DNA of 64,000 nucleotides from an uncultured Aquimarina sp. (GCA_947500845.1 CANMTP010000005.1:186001-250000), one strand, 5' to 3'. Shown: positions 1-9,705, numbered from the stretch's first letter. Notes: generated by a model from the letters alone, not told the origin. A program made the numbers and translations.

Positions 1-107
1 TTATTCCTATTTAACAATAATTTATTAAATATTTAATCTTCTCTTTAAAAATTATTTCGTGTTTATTGAGTTTTACTTGTATTAATATAAACTTAAAAAA
101 GCAAATC

Positions 108-560
108 ATGAAAAAATTATTTTTAATTATGCTAATGGCAACCCCATTGTTTTTTATTGGCTGTAGTGATGATGATGACACTACAGAGGTATCCACAACT
201 TATACACTCGCCGAAATTGGTGACTCAGAAGTATCAGGAACTGCAAAATTTGTTAAAATAGATAGTGTTACTACCCGCGTAGAACTACAACTACAAAATA
301 CAGTCGCAGACACTATCCATCCAGCTCATATTCACGTAAATGATGCAGTAACTGGAGGAGGGATAGCAATTACCTTAACCAATGTAGATGGAAATACAGG
401 AACAAGTATAACTCCTGATATTACCGCATTAGATGATGATACTCCTATAAACTACGAAGGATTATTAGAATTTGACGGTCATATCAATGTACACTTAGGA
501 CCAGGAGATGATCTACAAACTATAGTAGCGCAGGGAGATATTGGGAGTAATATTCAATAA
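108..560 (+). CDS. CHRD-domain lipoprotein, probably surface exposed
   Basis: The 150-residue product starts with a lipoprotein signal peptide (MKKLFLIMLMATPLFFIGC). The lipobox Cys is followed at once by SDDDD. The rest resembles the CHRD domain, with the family-typical HPAHIH segment near the middle and GHINVH near the end. CHRD proteins are extracytoplasmic and their biochemical role is poorly known. An acidic stretch after the lipid Cys resembles the lipoprotein export signal known from Flavobacteriia, so surface display is inferred. The frame is open from position 66, but only the ATG at 108 puts the signal peptide at the N-terminus. It is transcribed toward lpdA and ends at a shared terminator. 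Confidence 0.75.
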   Translation: MKKLFLIMLMATPLFFIGCSDDDDTTEVSTTYTLAEIGDSEVSGTAKFVKIDSVTTRVELQLQNTVADTIHPAHIHVNDAVTGGGIAITLTNVDGNTGTSITPDITALDDDTPINYEGLLEFDGHINVHLGPGDDLQTIVAQGDIGSNIQ

Positions 561-584
561 ACTTTCTTATCGTATAAGCAAACA

Positions 585-612
585 AAAAAGCGAACCGTAT
601 GGTTCGCTTTTT
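585..612. terminator. Bidirectional rho-independent terminator
   Basis: The arms are AAAAAGCGAACC and GGTTCGCTTTTT, a perfect 12-base inverted repeat with a GTAT loop. A-runs and T-runs on the two sides let it work in both directions. It lies between the stop codons of the CHRD gene (+) and lpdA (-). Confidence 0.85.
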
Positions 613-633
613 AAATATTTCATGATTTTATAG

Positions 634-2040
634 CTAAACATGCAACGCTCTATTATCTGTCGCGGCTAATGCTGCTTCTTTAACAGCTTCAGCAAAAGTT
701 GGGTGAGCGTGCGACATACGAGAAATATCTTCTGCAGAGGCCCTAAATTCCATTGCGGTAACTGCCTCAGCAATTAAATCTGCACAACGCGCCCCAATCA
801 TGTGAACACCAAGTACCTCATCTGTAGCTTCGTCGGCTAATATTTTTACAAAACCGTCAAGATCTGCACTGGCTCGTGATCTCCCTAATGCTCTAAAAGG
901 AAACTGTCCTGATTTATATTTTACACCTGCTTCTTTAAGCTCTTCTTCGGTTTTACCCACAGCGGCTACCTCTGGCCAGGTATATACCACTCCCGGAATC
1001 AGATTATAATCTATATGTGGCTTTTGCCCTGCAATGGTTTCAGCAACAAATGTCCCTTCTTCTTCTGCTTTATGAGCAAGCATAGCTCCTTTTATCACAT
1101 CACCAATGGCATAAATATTCGAAACATTTGTCTGCAAGTGATCGTTAACCTCAACTTGTCCTCTTTCATTGAGTTGCACTCCTGCAGCCTCTGCGTTCAA
1201 TCCATCTGTGTAGGGGCGCCTACCCACAGATACCAAACAGTAATCACCTTTAAACTCAACCGGATTTCCTTTCTTATCATCTGCAGTTATCGTAACTTCT
1301 TTTGCAGTGGTTTTTAAAGCAGTTACTTTATGTGAAGTATAAAACTTCACTCCCTGTTTTTTCATTACCTTTTGAAGTTCCCTTGATAATGCCATATCCA
1401 TTCCTGGAATAATTCTATCCATGAATTCTATGACAGAAACATCTGCTCCCAAACGACGATACACCTGTCCTAATTCTAACCCAATTACTCCACCACCAAT
1501 AATAATCATGTGCTTGGGCACTTCTTTAAGCTTGAGAGCCTCTGTAGAGGTAATCACTCGCTTTTTGTCAATCTTTATAAAAGGTAGCGTTGAAGGTTTA
1601 GAACCTGTAGCAATTATAATATTTTTTGCCTCTATCGTTTCTTTTCCGCCATCTGTCTTGGTAATATTTATATGAGTAGCATCCTTAAAAGCTCCAACAC
1701 CTTCAAAAACATCTATATTGTTTTTCTTCATCAAAAAACTAACCCCATCACATGTCTGATCCACTACGGTTTGCTTACGTGCAATCATTTTTTCCAGATT
1801 GATTTTTACATCTCCTGGAATTTCAATTCCATGATCTGCAAAATGCTTTACTGCATGCTCGTAATGATGAGAGGAATCCAATAATGCCTTACTGGGGATA
1901 CACCCAACATTAAGGCAAGTCCCGCCAAGTGTTGAGTATTTTTCAATTATTGCGGTTTTCATACCTAGCTGTGCGCATCGAATGGCGGCTACATATCCAC
2001 CAGGTCCAGAGCCAATAATGGCTACATCATATGTACTCAT
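634..2040 (-). CDS. lpdA: Dihydrolipoyl dehydrogenase (E3)
   Basis: A full-length 468-residue flavoprotein disulfide reductase. It reoxidises dihydrolipoamide in 2-oxoacid dehydrogenase complexes and the glycine cleavage system, passing electrons to NAD+. Visible marks are the N-terminal FAD motif GSGPGG, the redox pair in GGTCLNVGCIPSK (Cys42 and Cys47), the NAD-binding IGGGVIGLELG, and the C-terminal HAHPTFAEAV carrying the His-Glu pair used by the partner subunit. No E1 or E2 genes are nearby, so it is probably the shared E3 of several complexes. A TAnnTTTG-like box read on the minus strand (2117-2124) may be its promoter. Confidence 0.97.
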   Translation of the reverse strand: MSTYDVAIIGSGPGGYVAAIRCAQLGMKTAIIEKYSTLGGTCLNVGCIPSKALLDSSHHYEHAVKHFADHGIEIPGDVKINLEKMIARKQTVVDQTCDGVSFLMKKNNIDVFEGVGAFKDATHINITKTDGGKETIEAKNIIIATGSKPSTLPFIKIDKKRVITSTEALKLKEVPKHMIIIGGGVIGLELGQVYRRLGADVSVIEFMDRIIPGMDMALSRELQKVMKKQGVKFYTSHKVTALKTTAKEVTITADDKKGNPVEFKGDYCLVSVGRRPYTDGLNAEAAGVQLNERGQVEVNDHLQTNVSNIYAIGDVIKGAMLAHKAEEEGTFVAETIAGQKPHIDYNLIPGVVYTWPEVAAVGKTEEELKEAGVKYKSGQFPFRALGRSRASADLDGFVKILADEATDEVLGVHMIGARCADLIAEAVTAMEFRASAEDISRMSHAHPTFAEAVKEAALAATDNRALHV

Positions 2041-2340
2041 AATAAATTATTATGTTGTGCGTATTAATATACTTTCTATAAATAATTAAAAAGATCCCGT
2101 TCTACAACAGGAAACGCAAATGTACAAATGTTTTGCTTCTTACCGAAAGACTCATCTCGTCAAATTTTTATTAAAAAGCAATATTAGTACTACTGAAAAA
2201 GTTATACTTTAATCAATGAGAGAATGAATACATGAAAGAATGAGAGAATGAAGCAATTAAAAACAAAAATCTTTACTACTTTGCAGCTTTGATACTTTTT
2301 CTCTTTTTATTACTAAATATAAAGACATTTTGATTTAAAT
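2041..2340. other. Divergent intergenic region with a short direct repeat
   Basis: This 300-base gap separates lpdA (-) from the beta-helix lipoprotein gene (+). On the minus strand 2117-2124 reads TACATTTG, a -7-box match for lpdA. A 14-base direct repeat, AATGAGAGAATGAA, occurs at 2215-2228 and 2239-2252 with a 24-base period. I see no gene or RNA in it. Confidence 0.5.
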
Positions 2341-3888
2341 ATGCGTTATCTATCTTCCCTTTTTTTGCTTGTAGTAATAATTCTATGGAGTTCGTGTCGT
2401 AAAGATTTTGAATCGGATCCAAGTACTGGAAATTTACAATTCTCGACCGATACGCTGTTTTTAGATACCATTTTCACCAATATTGGATCTAGCACATACA
2501 GTTTTAAAGTATATAATCGCACCGATGATGATTTTACAATCCCTACAATAGGCTTAGAACGAGGTGAAAATTCTAGCTACAGACTAAATGTCGATGGAAT
2601 AGCAGGAAAAACTTTTGAAAATATTCAGGTATTGGCCAAGGATAGTATTTTTGTTTTTGTGGAAACAACGACAGACATCACAAATCAAACTACGGGTACT
2701 GAGTTTCTTTACACAGATCGAATACTTTTTGACAGGGGTGGAAATCAACAAGATATCGATCTTGTTACACTCGTTAAAGATGCTGTATTTTTATTTCCAT
2801 CGAGAGATGCAATGACTGGTGAGATAGAAACCCTTTTATTGGGCTTAGATGAAGAGAATAATGAAATAAGAATTGAAGGATTCCTTTTGGAAGACAATCA
2901 ACTTACTTTCACCAACGAGAAACCCTATGTGGTCTATGGATATGCTGCTGTCCCGAGTGGAAAAACACTGACTATCGATGCTGGTGCCAGGATACATTTT
3001 CATGCTAATTCTGGGATTATCGTAGCAGAAAATGGAACATTGGAAGTTAACGGGGCTTTGAGTACCGATCCCAAGCTTTTAGAAAATGAAGTGATTTTTG
3101 AAGGAGATCGTTTAGAACCTCGTTTTGATGATATACCTGGTCAGTGGGGCACTATCTGGCTTACAGCCGGAAGCACAGGACATGTCATTAACCATACAAC
3201 TATAAAAAATGCAACAGTTGGTATTCTTATGGATTCTAACGATGGTGGTACCGATCCCACGCTTACCATTTCTAATACGCAAATTTATAATAGTTCTAAT
3301 GTTGGACTTCTGGCACGTACCGGAAATGTTTTGGGAGAAAACCTGGTGATTAATAATGCTGGTCAAGTATCTCTTAATTGCTCTTTAGGAGGAAAGTATA
3401 ATTTTAATCATTGTACGTTTACCAACTACTCTAGTATTGGAACAGGTTTCAGAGATTTACCTACCATACTTATAGACAATAATATACCTGTTAGTGAAAC
3501 AGAAATTGTAGTGGCCGATTTAATTGAAGCTAACTTTACCAACTGTATAATTTATGGCAATCAGGATTTAGAGCTTTTGTTTAGTAAAGTTGAAGGCACT
3601 TCCTTCAATTATAATTTCAAAAATTGTTTAATTCGTTTCGAGGATCGAAGTAATAATTTTGTAGACAATCCCCTTTATGATTTTACAAACGCTAGCCTAT
3701 TCGAAAATGTAATTTTTAATGAAGATCCAGATTTCAAGGCTCCTTTTGACAATATGTTGAATATAAGTGAAAATTCTGCTGCAAATGGCAACGCTTCTAA
3801 CCCATCCTCTGGATCTGATATTTTGGGAATCCCTAGAAACATAAATGCTCCCGATATTGGTGCGTACGAGAGTTCTTCTTCTCAATAA
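2341..3888 (+). CDS. Lipoprotein with a parallel beta-helix-like region
   Basis: The product has 515 residues. A signal peptide ends at the lipobox WSSC (Cys19), followed by RKDFE, which resembles the flavobacterial surface-lipoprotein export signal. Residues 30-130 look like an all-beta domain. From about 190 onward short repeating turns rich in Asn, Gly and Ile (for example VAENGTLEVNGAL, HTTIKNATVGILMDS, LVINNAGQVSLN) suggest a right-handed parallel beta-helix of the pectate-lyase type. The end carries DIGAYESS, typical of the terminal strand in such helices. I do not see catalytic residues, so an enzyme call is not justified. It has the look of a conserved flavobacterial surface protein. 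Confidence 0.65.
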   Translation: MRYLSSLFLLVVIILWSSCRKDFESDPSTGNLQFSTDTLFLDTIFTNIGSSTYSFKVYNRTDDDFTIPTIGLERGENSSYRLNVDGIAGKTFENIQVLAKDSIFVFVETTTDITNQTTGTEFLYTDRILFDRGGNQQDIDLVTLVKDAVFLFPSRDAMTGEIETLLLGLDEENNEIRIEGFLLEDNQLTFTNEKPYVVYGYAAVPSGKTLTIDAGARIHFHANSGIIVAENGTLEVNGALSTDPKLLENEVIFEGDRLEPRFDDIPGQWGTIWLTAGSTGHVINHTTIKNATVGILMDSNDGGTDPTLTISNTQIYNSSNVGLLARTGNVLGENLVINNAGQVSLNCSLGGKYNFNHCTFTNYSSIGTGFRDLPTILIDNNIPVSETEIVVADLIEANFTNCIIYGNQDLELLFSKVEGTSFNYNFKNCLIRFEDRSNNFVDNPLYDFTNASLFENVIFNEDPDFKAPFDNMLNISENSAANGNASNPSSGSDILGIPRNINAPDIGAYESSSSQ

Positions 3889-4013
3889 AGACTTATCTTG
3901 AAATAGACAAAAATGGAATCACACCGAAAATACCCTAAGGATCAGATATATTTAAATTAATATGGTTAATGATCAATGGCATCAGATCGATGAGAAATTA
4001 AAAAAATTTATAG

Positions 4014-4922
4014 ATGAAAAATTCAACACAAGTAGCGTTAGCTATCGCATGCTCTATATCAGGGGGTATTTTAGCATATTCTATATTCTTTGGAGATGGC
4101 GGAGCAGATGGATTGAGTAATTTCTTTACCATCATTATTTTCGGAATTCTCTTTATCGTTTTTGTAATAGGCTTTATCTTTAGCTTAATTAGTGGTTCGG
4201 TTTCAAAAAAAACAAAAACTCATGAAATTCTACTTCCACTTTTTATGCCTGTTGCGGGAATTTTAGTTATTGGTGGTGTTTTTTCTATGTTTGAAGAAGA
4301 GTACACCGATAGTATTAATAAAAATATTACAATTGAAAAATCTGTAAATTATACCAAAATATTTTCATCATCACTCTTACAACTTGAGTTTTTTCATGTA
4401 TCTGGGCAGGTTACAGGCAATTCTAATAATACACCAACTGTTGCACCTATAATTCCTAAAGTTATCGATAGTGTTTTAATAATTCCCGAAAATGAAGATG
4501 CCTATACTAACATCCCGGATAAGTTGTTTTTTATAAAAAAAGAAGAAAAAAGCACTACAGAACAATACTTGACTGGTGTCATCAACGCTAGTGCCAGGCA
4601 AGAAAAGAAATGTACACTTCAAAATGTAGAGGTATCTAAAGAATTTCCTTATTTGGATGTGGAGGTGACAAAGGCTTTTGTATTAGATCCATCTATTTGT
4701 TCTTATCTGGATATCCCTATAATACTGCAAAAACTTCACCCAGACGATGATGCGAATTATCGAAAAGTATATTTTATAGATTCACAAAAACATGAAAATA
4801 GTATTTTGATCATAGCCATTTATAACGATGCATTAAGCGCAAATGCAAAAATAGAAGACCTAAAAATTAATAATGTAATAAATCGAAACAAGTGGTACAA
4901 CTCAATAAAATTAATCGAATAA
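4014..4922 (+). CDS. Orphan membrane protein with soluble C-terminal domain
   Basis: I do not recognise this 302-residue protein. Residues 5-95 contain three hydrophobic segments: near the N-terminus, a long one around FFTIIIFGILFIVFVIGFIFSLI, and LLPLFMPVAGILVIGGVF. The remaining 200 residues are soluble with alternating charged and beta-prone segments and two separated Cys residues (KKCTL and PSICSY). The topology suggests a membrane anchor with one sizeable domain on one side. It is followed 22 bases later by a GNAT gene and a SnoaL-like gene, which may be co-transcribed. A short overlapping frame upstream (3962-4120) is not called. Confidence 0.6.
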   Translation: MKNSTQVALAIACSISGGILAYSIFFGDGGADGLSNFFTIIIFGILFIVFVIGFIFSLISGSVSKKTKTHEILLPLFMPVAGILVIGGVFSMFEEEYTDSINKNITIEKSVNYTKIFSSSLLQLEFFHVSGQVTGNSNNTPTVAPIIPKVIDSVLIIPENEDAYTNIPDKLFFIKKEEKSTTEQYLTGVINASARQEKKCTLQNVEVSKEFPYLDVEVTKAFVLDPSICSYLDIPIILQKLHPDDDANYRKVYFIDSQKHENSILIIAIYNDALSANAKIEDLKINNVINRNKWYNSIKLIE

Positions 4923-4944
4923 GAGTACATTCAAACGTTATATT

Positions 4945-5493
4945 ATGTCTTCATACCTTTTTACCTCCAAAAGATTAGGCTTCAGAAACTGGAATAGTAA
5001 TGACATCGAGCCTTTGTTTCAAATCAACAACGACGATGATGTAATGCAATTTTTTCCTTATAAACCATCAAAACAGGAAACCAGAGATTTCATTTATAGA
5101 ATGCAAGAAATGCAAAAAGAAAAGGGATTTTGCTATTTTGCAGTTGATATTTTAGAACTCAATGAGTTTATTGGATTTATTGGTTTATGTAAACAAACTT
5201 ATCTAGAAGAATTAACACCTTTTGTTGATATAGGTTGGCGACTAAAAAACAGTATCTGGAACCAGGGTTACGCTACCGAAGGTGCCAAAGCCTGCCTGGA
5301 TTATGGATTTAACGTAATCAGATTGGAAAAAATTTACTCCGTTGCTCCAGAGATTAACAAAAAATCTGAGCTCATCATGAAAAAAATTGGGATGCAGCGA
5401 GTTAAAACTTTTGATCATCCCAAACTCGCCAATTATAAAGAATTAGTATCTTGTGTGTTATATGAAAAGAAACGGTTAATCCGCAACAAATGA
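4945..5493 (+). CDS. GNAT-family N-acetyltransferase, RimJ/RimL-like
   Basis: The 182-residue protein has the layout of the Acetyltransf_3 group. It starts with TSKRLGFRNWNSNDIEPLFQINND, typical of RimJ/RimL-like enzymes, and carries the acetyl-CoA-binding segment WNQGYATEGAKACLDYGF at about residues 110-127. The family moves an acetyl group from acetyl-CoA to an amine, often a protein N-terminus, but the substrate here cannot be told. Its TGA overlaps the next gene's ATG (ATGA), so the two are translationally coupled. Confidence 0.85.
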   Translation: MSSYLFTSKRLGFRNWNSNDIEPLFQINNDDDVMQFFPYKPSKQETRDFIYRMQEMQKEKGFCYFAVDILELNEFIGFIGLCKQTYLEELTPFVDIGWRLKNSIWNQGYATEGAKACLDYGFNVIRLEKIYSVAPEINKKSELIMKKIGMQRVKTFDHPKLANYKELVSCVLYEKKRLIRNK

Positions 5494-6020
5494 GTAGAGT
5501 AAAAATTACATCCACAACTATTATCATTTTATGTTTTACCCAGGTGATGATGGCTCAAAGTGAATTAATTCATCAAAAAATAAATCAGGATATGTATGGA
5601 AATTTTTCTGAAGCCTTTGCAACGTTGGATTATGATTTATTTGCATCTATTCACAGCCGAGAAATGATACGGGTTTCAGGGAATGGTGGTGAAATAAAAG
5701 ATTCGAAAACATACCTGGAAGGATACAAAAAAAGATGGGGTGATCCTTCTCAAAAATCAGCTCTAATCGATTTCAGATTGTTAGAAAGAATCACATCTGA
5801 TTCCTTAGTTTCTGACAGAGGAATTTATAGAGTTACCTATCCAAACAATAGTGGGAAAACAAAATACGCTTATGGTAAGTTTCATGTTTTGTTAAGGCTG
5901 GAAGATAACAACTGGAAAATTATTATGGATTACGATTCTGATGAAAATAAAAGTATCGATAAAGAAAGTTTTGAGATTGCCTTCCCCCTTTCGGAATATA
6001 AAAAGTATGTGAAAAATTAG
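5490..6020 (+). CDS. Secreted SnoaL/DUF4440-like protein
   Basis: The 176-residue product has a signal peptide ending near VMMAQS. The mature part follows the NTF2/SnoaL-like pattern: an N-terminal helix pair (FSEAFATLDYDLFASIHSREMIRVSGNG), a central sheet, and the family-typical late segment WKIIMDYDSDEN. Such domains act as small binding or isomerase-like scaffolds. The function here is unknown. The start overlaps the stop of the GNAT gene by four bases. Confidence 0.65.
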   Translation: MSRVKITSTTIIILCFTQVMMAQSELIHQKINQDMYGNFSEAFATLDYDLFASIHSREMIRVSGNGGEIKDSKTYLEGYKKRWGDPSQKSALIDFRLLERITSDSLVSDRGIYRVTYPNNSGKTKYAYGKFHVLLRLEDNNWKIIMDYDSDENKSIDKESFEIAFPLSEYKKYVKN

Positions 6021-6039
6021 GATTATAGCTAGTTTCTAG

Positions 6040-6047
6040 TATTTTTG
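6040..6047 (+). promoter_or_regulatory. Putative -7 box for lspA
   Basis: TATTTTTG matches the Bacteroidetes -7 consensus TAnnTTTG and lies 24 bases before the lspA ATG. No clear -33 TTG is seen at the expected distance. Such boxes are common by chance in AT-rich DNA. Confidence 0.35.
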
Positions 6048-6071
6048 AAGCCTCTTACCCACCCTTTTTGA

Positions 6072-6596
6072 ATGCAGATGAAGATTACACAAAAAATTAA
6101 AATTATTGGTATCCTTTCTCTGGTATTGCTTAACATAAGCTGTGACCAGATTACCAAGAGCGTTGTACGACAAACTATACAACCTTATGAACGTATTGAG
6201 GTCTTTAAGGATAATTTTGTATTAACCAAAGTCGAAAACACAGGAGCCGCTTATAGTCTGGGATCTGATCTAGGGCCTGTTTTAAAAATAATATTACTAC
6301 AAATCCTGCCTATTTTTGTTTTGATGATGCTATTACGTCTAATCCTTATTAAAACAGATTACTCTAGGGAGACTCTCATAGGCTTTGCTTTTATCATTGG
6401 TGGTGGTATTGGCAACTTATTTGATCGCATTGTTTATGGTTCTGTAACTGATTTTTTAATTTTAGATTTAGGCATTATAAAAACCGAAATCTTCAATATG
6501 GCAGATGTTTCTATTATGTTTGGCTCTATTTTGATCCTAATTAGTGCTCTTTTCAACACAAAAGATTCATTTTTCAGAAAAAAGCTCAACAACTAA
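6072..6596 (+). CDS. lspA: Lipoprotein signal peptidase (signal peptidase II)
   Basis: The 174-residue inner-membrane aspartyl protease removes the signal peptide of prolipoproteins after lipidation. The family motifs are all present: DQITK after the first membrane segment, NTGAAYS, GGGIGNLFDRIVYGSVTDF with one catalytic Asp, and FNMADVSI with the other. Four hydrophobic segments fit the family. A second in-frame ATG lies two codons downstream (6078) and is an alternative start. It stands alone, away from ileS, its common partner. Flavobacteria often have more than one LspA, so this may be a paralog. Confidence 0.93.
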   Translation: MQMKITQKIKIIGILSLVLLNISCDQITKSVVRQTIQPYERIEVFKDNFVLTKVENTGAAYSLGSDLGPVLKIILLQILPIFVLMMLLRLILIKTDYSRETLIGFAFIIGGGIGNLFDRIVYGSVTDFLILDLGIIKTEIFNMADVSIMFGSILILISALFNTKDSFFRKKLNN

Positions 6597-6677
6597 CGAA
6601 TTGTTGCTGAATCAACCTGGTCTTTCTAAACAAAAGGAAAGAAGCCTTAATCACTAAAGCCCTTTTCACTAAAATAA

Positions 6678-6708
6678 AAAACGCATGACCGAAAAAATCA
6701 TGCGTTTT
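6678..6708. terminator. Bidirectional terminator between lspA and glyA
   Basis: The arms AAAACGCATGA and TCATGCGTTTT form a perfect 11-base stem around a 9-base loop. A-tracts and T-tracts on the outside let it serve both convergent genes. Confidence 0.85.
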
Positions 6709-6731
6709 AAATTTTAAGCTTTTATACCGTT

Positions 6732-8006
6732 TTATGCAACAAATAAAGGCTTATCAGCCATCATTGCATTTACTTCGTCTGCGATACCATGTAATGCATC
6801 TTCATCTTCTACATGTATTATTACCTTATCAATCAGCTCTACGATATTGATCATGTCTTCTTCTTTTAATCCTCTGGTTGTTACAGCAGCAACACCAATA
6901 CGAATACCCGAAGTTACAAAGGGTGACTTATCGTCAAAAGGCACCATATTTTTATTAACGGTTATTTCTGCAACACCTAAAGCTTCTTCAGCTTGTTTGC
7001 CAGTAACCCCTTTATTTCGCAAATCAATTAACATCATATGGTTATCGGTACCACCAGAGATAACCTCGTAACCCTTCTTCACAAAAGCTTCAGCCATTAC
7101 GGCAGCATTTTTCTTTACCTGTATAATATAATGTAAAAATTCATCACTTAAAGCCTCTCTAAACGCTATTGCTTTTGCCGCGATGATATGTTCTAAAGGT
7201 CCACCTTGATTTCCAGGAAAAACGGCACTATCTAATAAAGAAGACATCATACGTTTTTTGCCGTTTTTGAGAGTAATTCCGAAAGGATTTTCAAAATCTT
7301 TACCCATTATAATTAATCCTCCTCTTGGGCCACGCAATGTTTTATGGGTTGTTGTAGTAACTATATGACAATAAGGTACAGGATCAGCAATTACTCCTTT
7401 TGCAATCAAACCTGCCGGATGGGCAATATCTGCCAATAGAATAGCACCTACACTGTCAGCAATTTCTCTAAACCTTTTATAATCTATTTCTCTAGAATAT
7501 GCTGAAGCTCCTGCAATAATTAATTGTGGCTGTTCTGCTGTAGCAATCTCCTGAATTTTATCATAATTTAGTCTTCCTGTCTCCTTCTCTACTCCATAAA
7601 ACACTGGGTTGTATAATTTACCCGAAAAGTTTACTGGCGAACCATGCGTTAGGTGTCCTCCATGAGAAAGATCAAAACCCAGTATTTTGTCTCCTGGTTT
7701 TAGACAGGCATGATACACCGCAGTATTGGCCTGAGATCCAGAATGAGGTTGTACGTTGGCATACTCTGCTCCGAACAATTCTTTTGCACGATCAATAGCT
7801 ATTTGTTCAATAACATCTACTACTGCACATCCTCCATAATATCTTTTTCCAGGATACCCTTCGGCGTATTTATTGGTTAATACTGATCCGGCTGCCTCCA
7901 TTACTTGTTCACTTACAAAGTTTTCTGAAGCGATTAATTCTAATCCATTGATCTGGCGTTCTTTTTCGTCCTGGATTAAATCAAAAATTTGTTCGTCGCG
8001 TTGCAT
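6732..8006 (-). CDS. glyA: Serine hydroxymethyltransferase
   Basis: The 424-residue PLP enzyme interconverts serine and glycine with transfer of a one-carbon unit to tetrahydrofolate. Diagnostic segments are [18 protein letters not shown] near the N-terminus, [26 protein letters not shown] with the PLP-contacting Asp, and [14 protein letters not shown] with the PLP-binding Lys. The length is normal for the family. It is transcribed divergently from fahA across a 310-base gap. Confidence 0.98.
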   Translation of the reverse strand: MQRDEQIFDLIQDEKERQINGLELIASENFVSEQVMEAAGSVLTNKYAEGYPGKRYYGGCAVVDVIEQIAIDRAKELFGAEYANVQPHSGSQANTAVYHACLKPGDKILGFDLSHGGHLTHGSPVNFSGKLYNPVFYGVEKETGRLNYDKIQEIATAEQPQLIIAGASAYSREIDYKRFREIADSVGAILLADIAHPAGLIAKGVIADPVPYCHIVTTTTHKTLRGPRGGLIIMGKDFENPFGITLKNGKKRMMSSLLDSAVFPGNQGGPLEHIIAAKAIAFREALSDEFLHYIIQVKKNAAVMAEAFVKKGYEVISGGTDNHMMLIDLRNKGVTGKQAEEALGVAEITVNKNMVPFDDKSPFVTSGIRIGVAAVTTRGLKEEDMINIVELIDKVIIHVEDEDALHGIADEVNAMMADKPLFVA

Positions 8007-8316
8007 GTATTCCTAGTTTATTGATAAAGGTGTAAAAATAAGCAATACATTCTTTACATTCGCTTAAACAATCCTTAATAAATATAAACAACTTGTTCAC
8101 AGTTTGTACCTATTAATTTATTGTAAAAAATCAAAGATGTATGACTTATTTTAAGCCAAAAGTACTACCCAAGGTGCCAAAAACCTTAAACAAACGAATG
8201 TAATACCACATCTTATCATTTTTTTAAATATTTTTCACAAAATTAAAAACCTTTAACCGCTCGAAAATTATATATTTGATTTTAGGAATTACCAACAACG
8301 TATTAAAAGAATTATA
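8007..8316. other. Divergent glyA/fahA regulatory region
   Basis: No gene is visible in these 310 bases. TATATTTG at 8271-8278 matches the -7 box consensus and is placed for fahA with a leader of about 30 bases. The minus strand near 8030-8040 holds a TATTTTTA stretch that could be a poor -7 box for glyA. Confidence 0.45.
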
Positions 8317-9597
8317 ATGCCTATAACCGCAAACTATCCAGACAGAAAAACATGGATTAAAACTCCTCACAATACAGATTTCCCAATTCAAAACATTCCT
8401 TTCGGTGTATTTTTGACCAGGGACGACATTATTACTATAGGAACCAGAATTGGTGACACTGCTATTGATTTAGGAGCGCTACATCAACTAGGTTATTTTG
8501 AAGGGATTCCGTTAACAGATGATATTTTTTTGCAGGATTCACTAAACGATTTCATTTCAGACGGAAAAAAAACTTGGAGATTAGTACGCAATCGAATTGC
8601 TGATATTTTTGATGCAGAAAATGATACGCTTAAAAATAATAAAAAACATCGTCAAGAAATACTTTTTTCTTTAGACGAGATTGAAATGCAACTCCCGGTA
8701 AGTGTTGGAGATTATACAGATTTCTATAGTAGTATCGAACACGCTACTAACGTAGGAACCATGTTTAGAGGTAAAGAGAACGCTTTGATGCCAAATTGGT
8801 TGCATCTTCCTGTAGGATACCATGGTCGTAGCAGCTCTATAATACCATCTGGTATCCCGGTACATCGACCTCAGGGGCAAAAATTAACCAATGGTGCCAC
8901 AGAACCTATTTTCGGACCCTCAAGATTAGTGGATTTTGAACTTGAAATGGCTTTTATTACTACAGATGCAAACCAACTTGGCGAACCAATTCCAATAGAA
9001 GAGGCCGAGGATTATATTTTCGGTTTGGTTCTATTTAATGATTGGAGTGCCCGAGATATACAAAAATGGGAATATGTACCGCTTGGTCCTTTTTTAGGTA
9101 AAAACTTTGCTTCCTCAATATCTCCCTGGATTGTTACTCTTGATGCATTAGAACCTTTTAGAACTGAAGGACCCAAGCCTTTAAAAAAACAACTGCCTTA
9201 CCTTCAATACGAAGGGAAAAAGAGTTTTGATATTCATCTCCAAGTATCTATTCAACCCAAAAATGCAGAAGAAACGGTGGTATGCAAGAGTAATTTCAAG
9301 CATATGTACTGGAATATGGCACAACAACTAGCCCATCATACCATTAACGGTTGCCCTGTAAATTCTGGAGACATGATGGGAAGCGGCACGCTTTCAGGAC
9401 CTACACCGGATTCTTACGGATCAATGCTTGAATTAAGCTGGAAAGGTGAAAAACCGGTACAGCTAAAATCTGGCGGTAGTCGTAAGTTTATTGAAGATAA
9501 CGATACTGTAATTATGAGAGGACATTGTGAGAAGGATGGGGTACGCATTGGTTTTGGAGAAGTATCCACCACATTATTACCTGTATTCAAAAAATAA
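8317..9597 (+). CDS. fahA: Fumarylacetoacetase
   Basis: The 426-residue enzyme splits fumarylacetoacetate to fumarate and acetoacetate, the last step of tyrosine and homogentisate breakdown. It has the N-terminal SH3-like FAA domain (NIPFGVFL near residue 27) and the catalytic domain with DYTDFYSSIEHATNVGTMFRG (catalytic His and metal-binding Asp), DFELEMAF and NDWSARDIQKWEYVPLGPF, the metal-site segments. The other homogentisate-pathway genes are not in the window, so it is a stand-alone unit ending in its own terminator. Confidence 0.96.
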   Translation: MPITANYPDRKTWIKTPHNTDFPIQNIPFGVFLTRDDIITIGTRIGDTAIDLGALHQLGYFEGIPLTDDIFLQDSLNDFISDGKKTWRLVRNRIADIFDAENDTLKNNKKHRQEILFSLDEIEMQLPVSVGDYTDFYSSIEHATNVGTMFRGKENALMPNWLHLPVGYHGRSSSIIPSGIPVHRPQGQKLTNGATEPIFGPSRLVDFELEMAFITTDANQLGEPIPIEEAEDYIFGLVLFNDWSARDIQKWEYVPLGPFLGKNFASSISPWIVTLDALEPFRTEGPKPLKKQLPYLQYEGKKSFDIHLQVSIQPKNAEETVVCKSNFKHMYWNMAQQLAHHTINGCPVNSGDMMGSGTLSGPTPDSYGSMLELSWKGEKPVQLKSGGSRKFIEDNDTVIMRGHCEKDGVRIGFGEVSTTLLPVFKK

Positions 9598-9617
9598 GAC
9601 TGTTCGCAAACCTTTAT

Positions 9618-9647
9618 AAAACCTCGAAAATTTGATTTCGGGGTTTT
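9618..9647 (+). terminator. fahA rho-independent terminator
   Basis: AAAACCTCGAAA pairs with TTTCGGGGTTTT (one G-T wobble) around a 6-base loop, and a run of T follows. It lies 20 bases after the fahA stop. Confidence 0.8.
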
Positions 9648-9705
9648 TTTATTATCTTTTGGCACTAAAGTTGTTTTTTAGTACCCAAATCAAAATATTA
9701 TTGAC

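Noticed and set aside
3962..4120. 52-residue frame overlapping the start of the orphan membrane protein
   Set aside because: Its second half is the shifted reading of the membrane-protein gene. Only the first 20 codons are independent and show no family feature.
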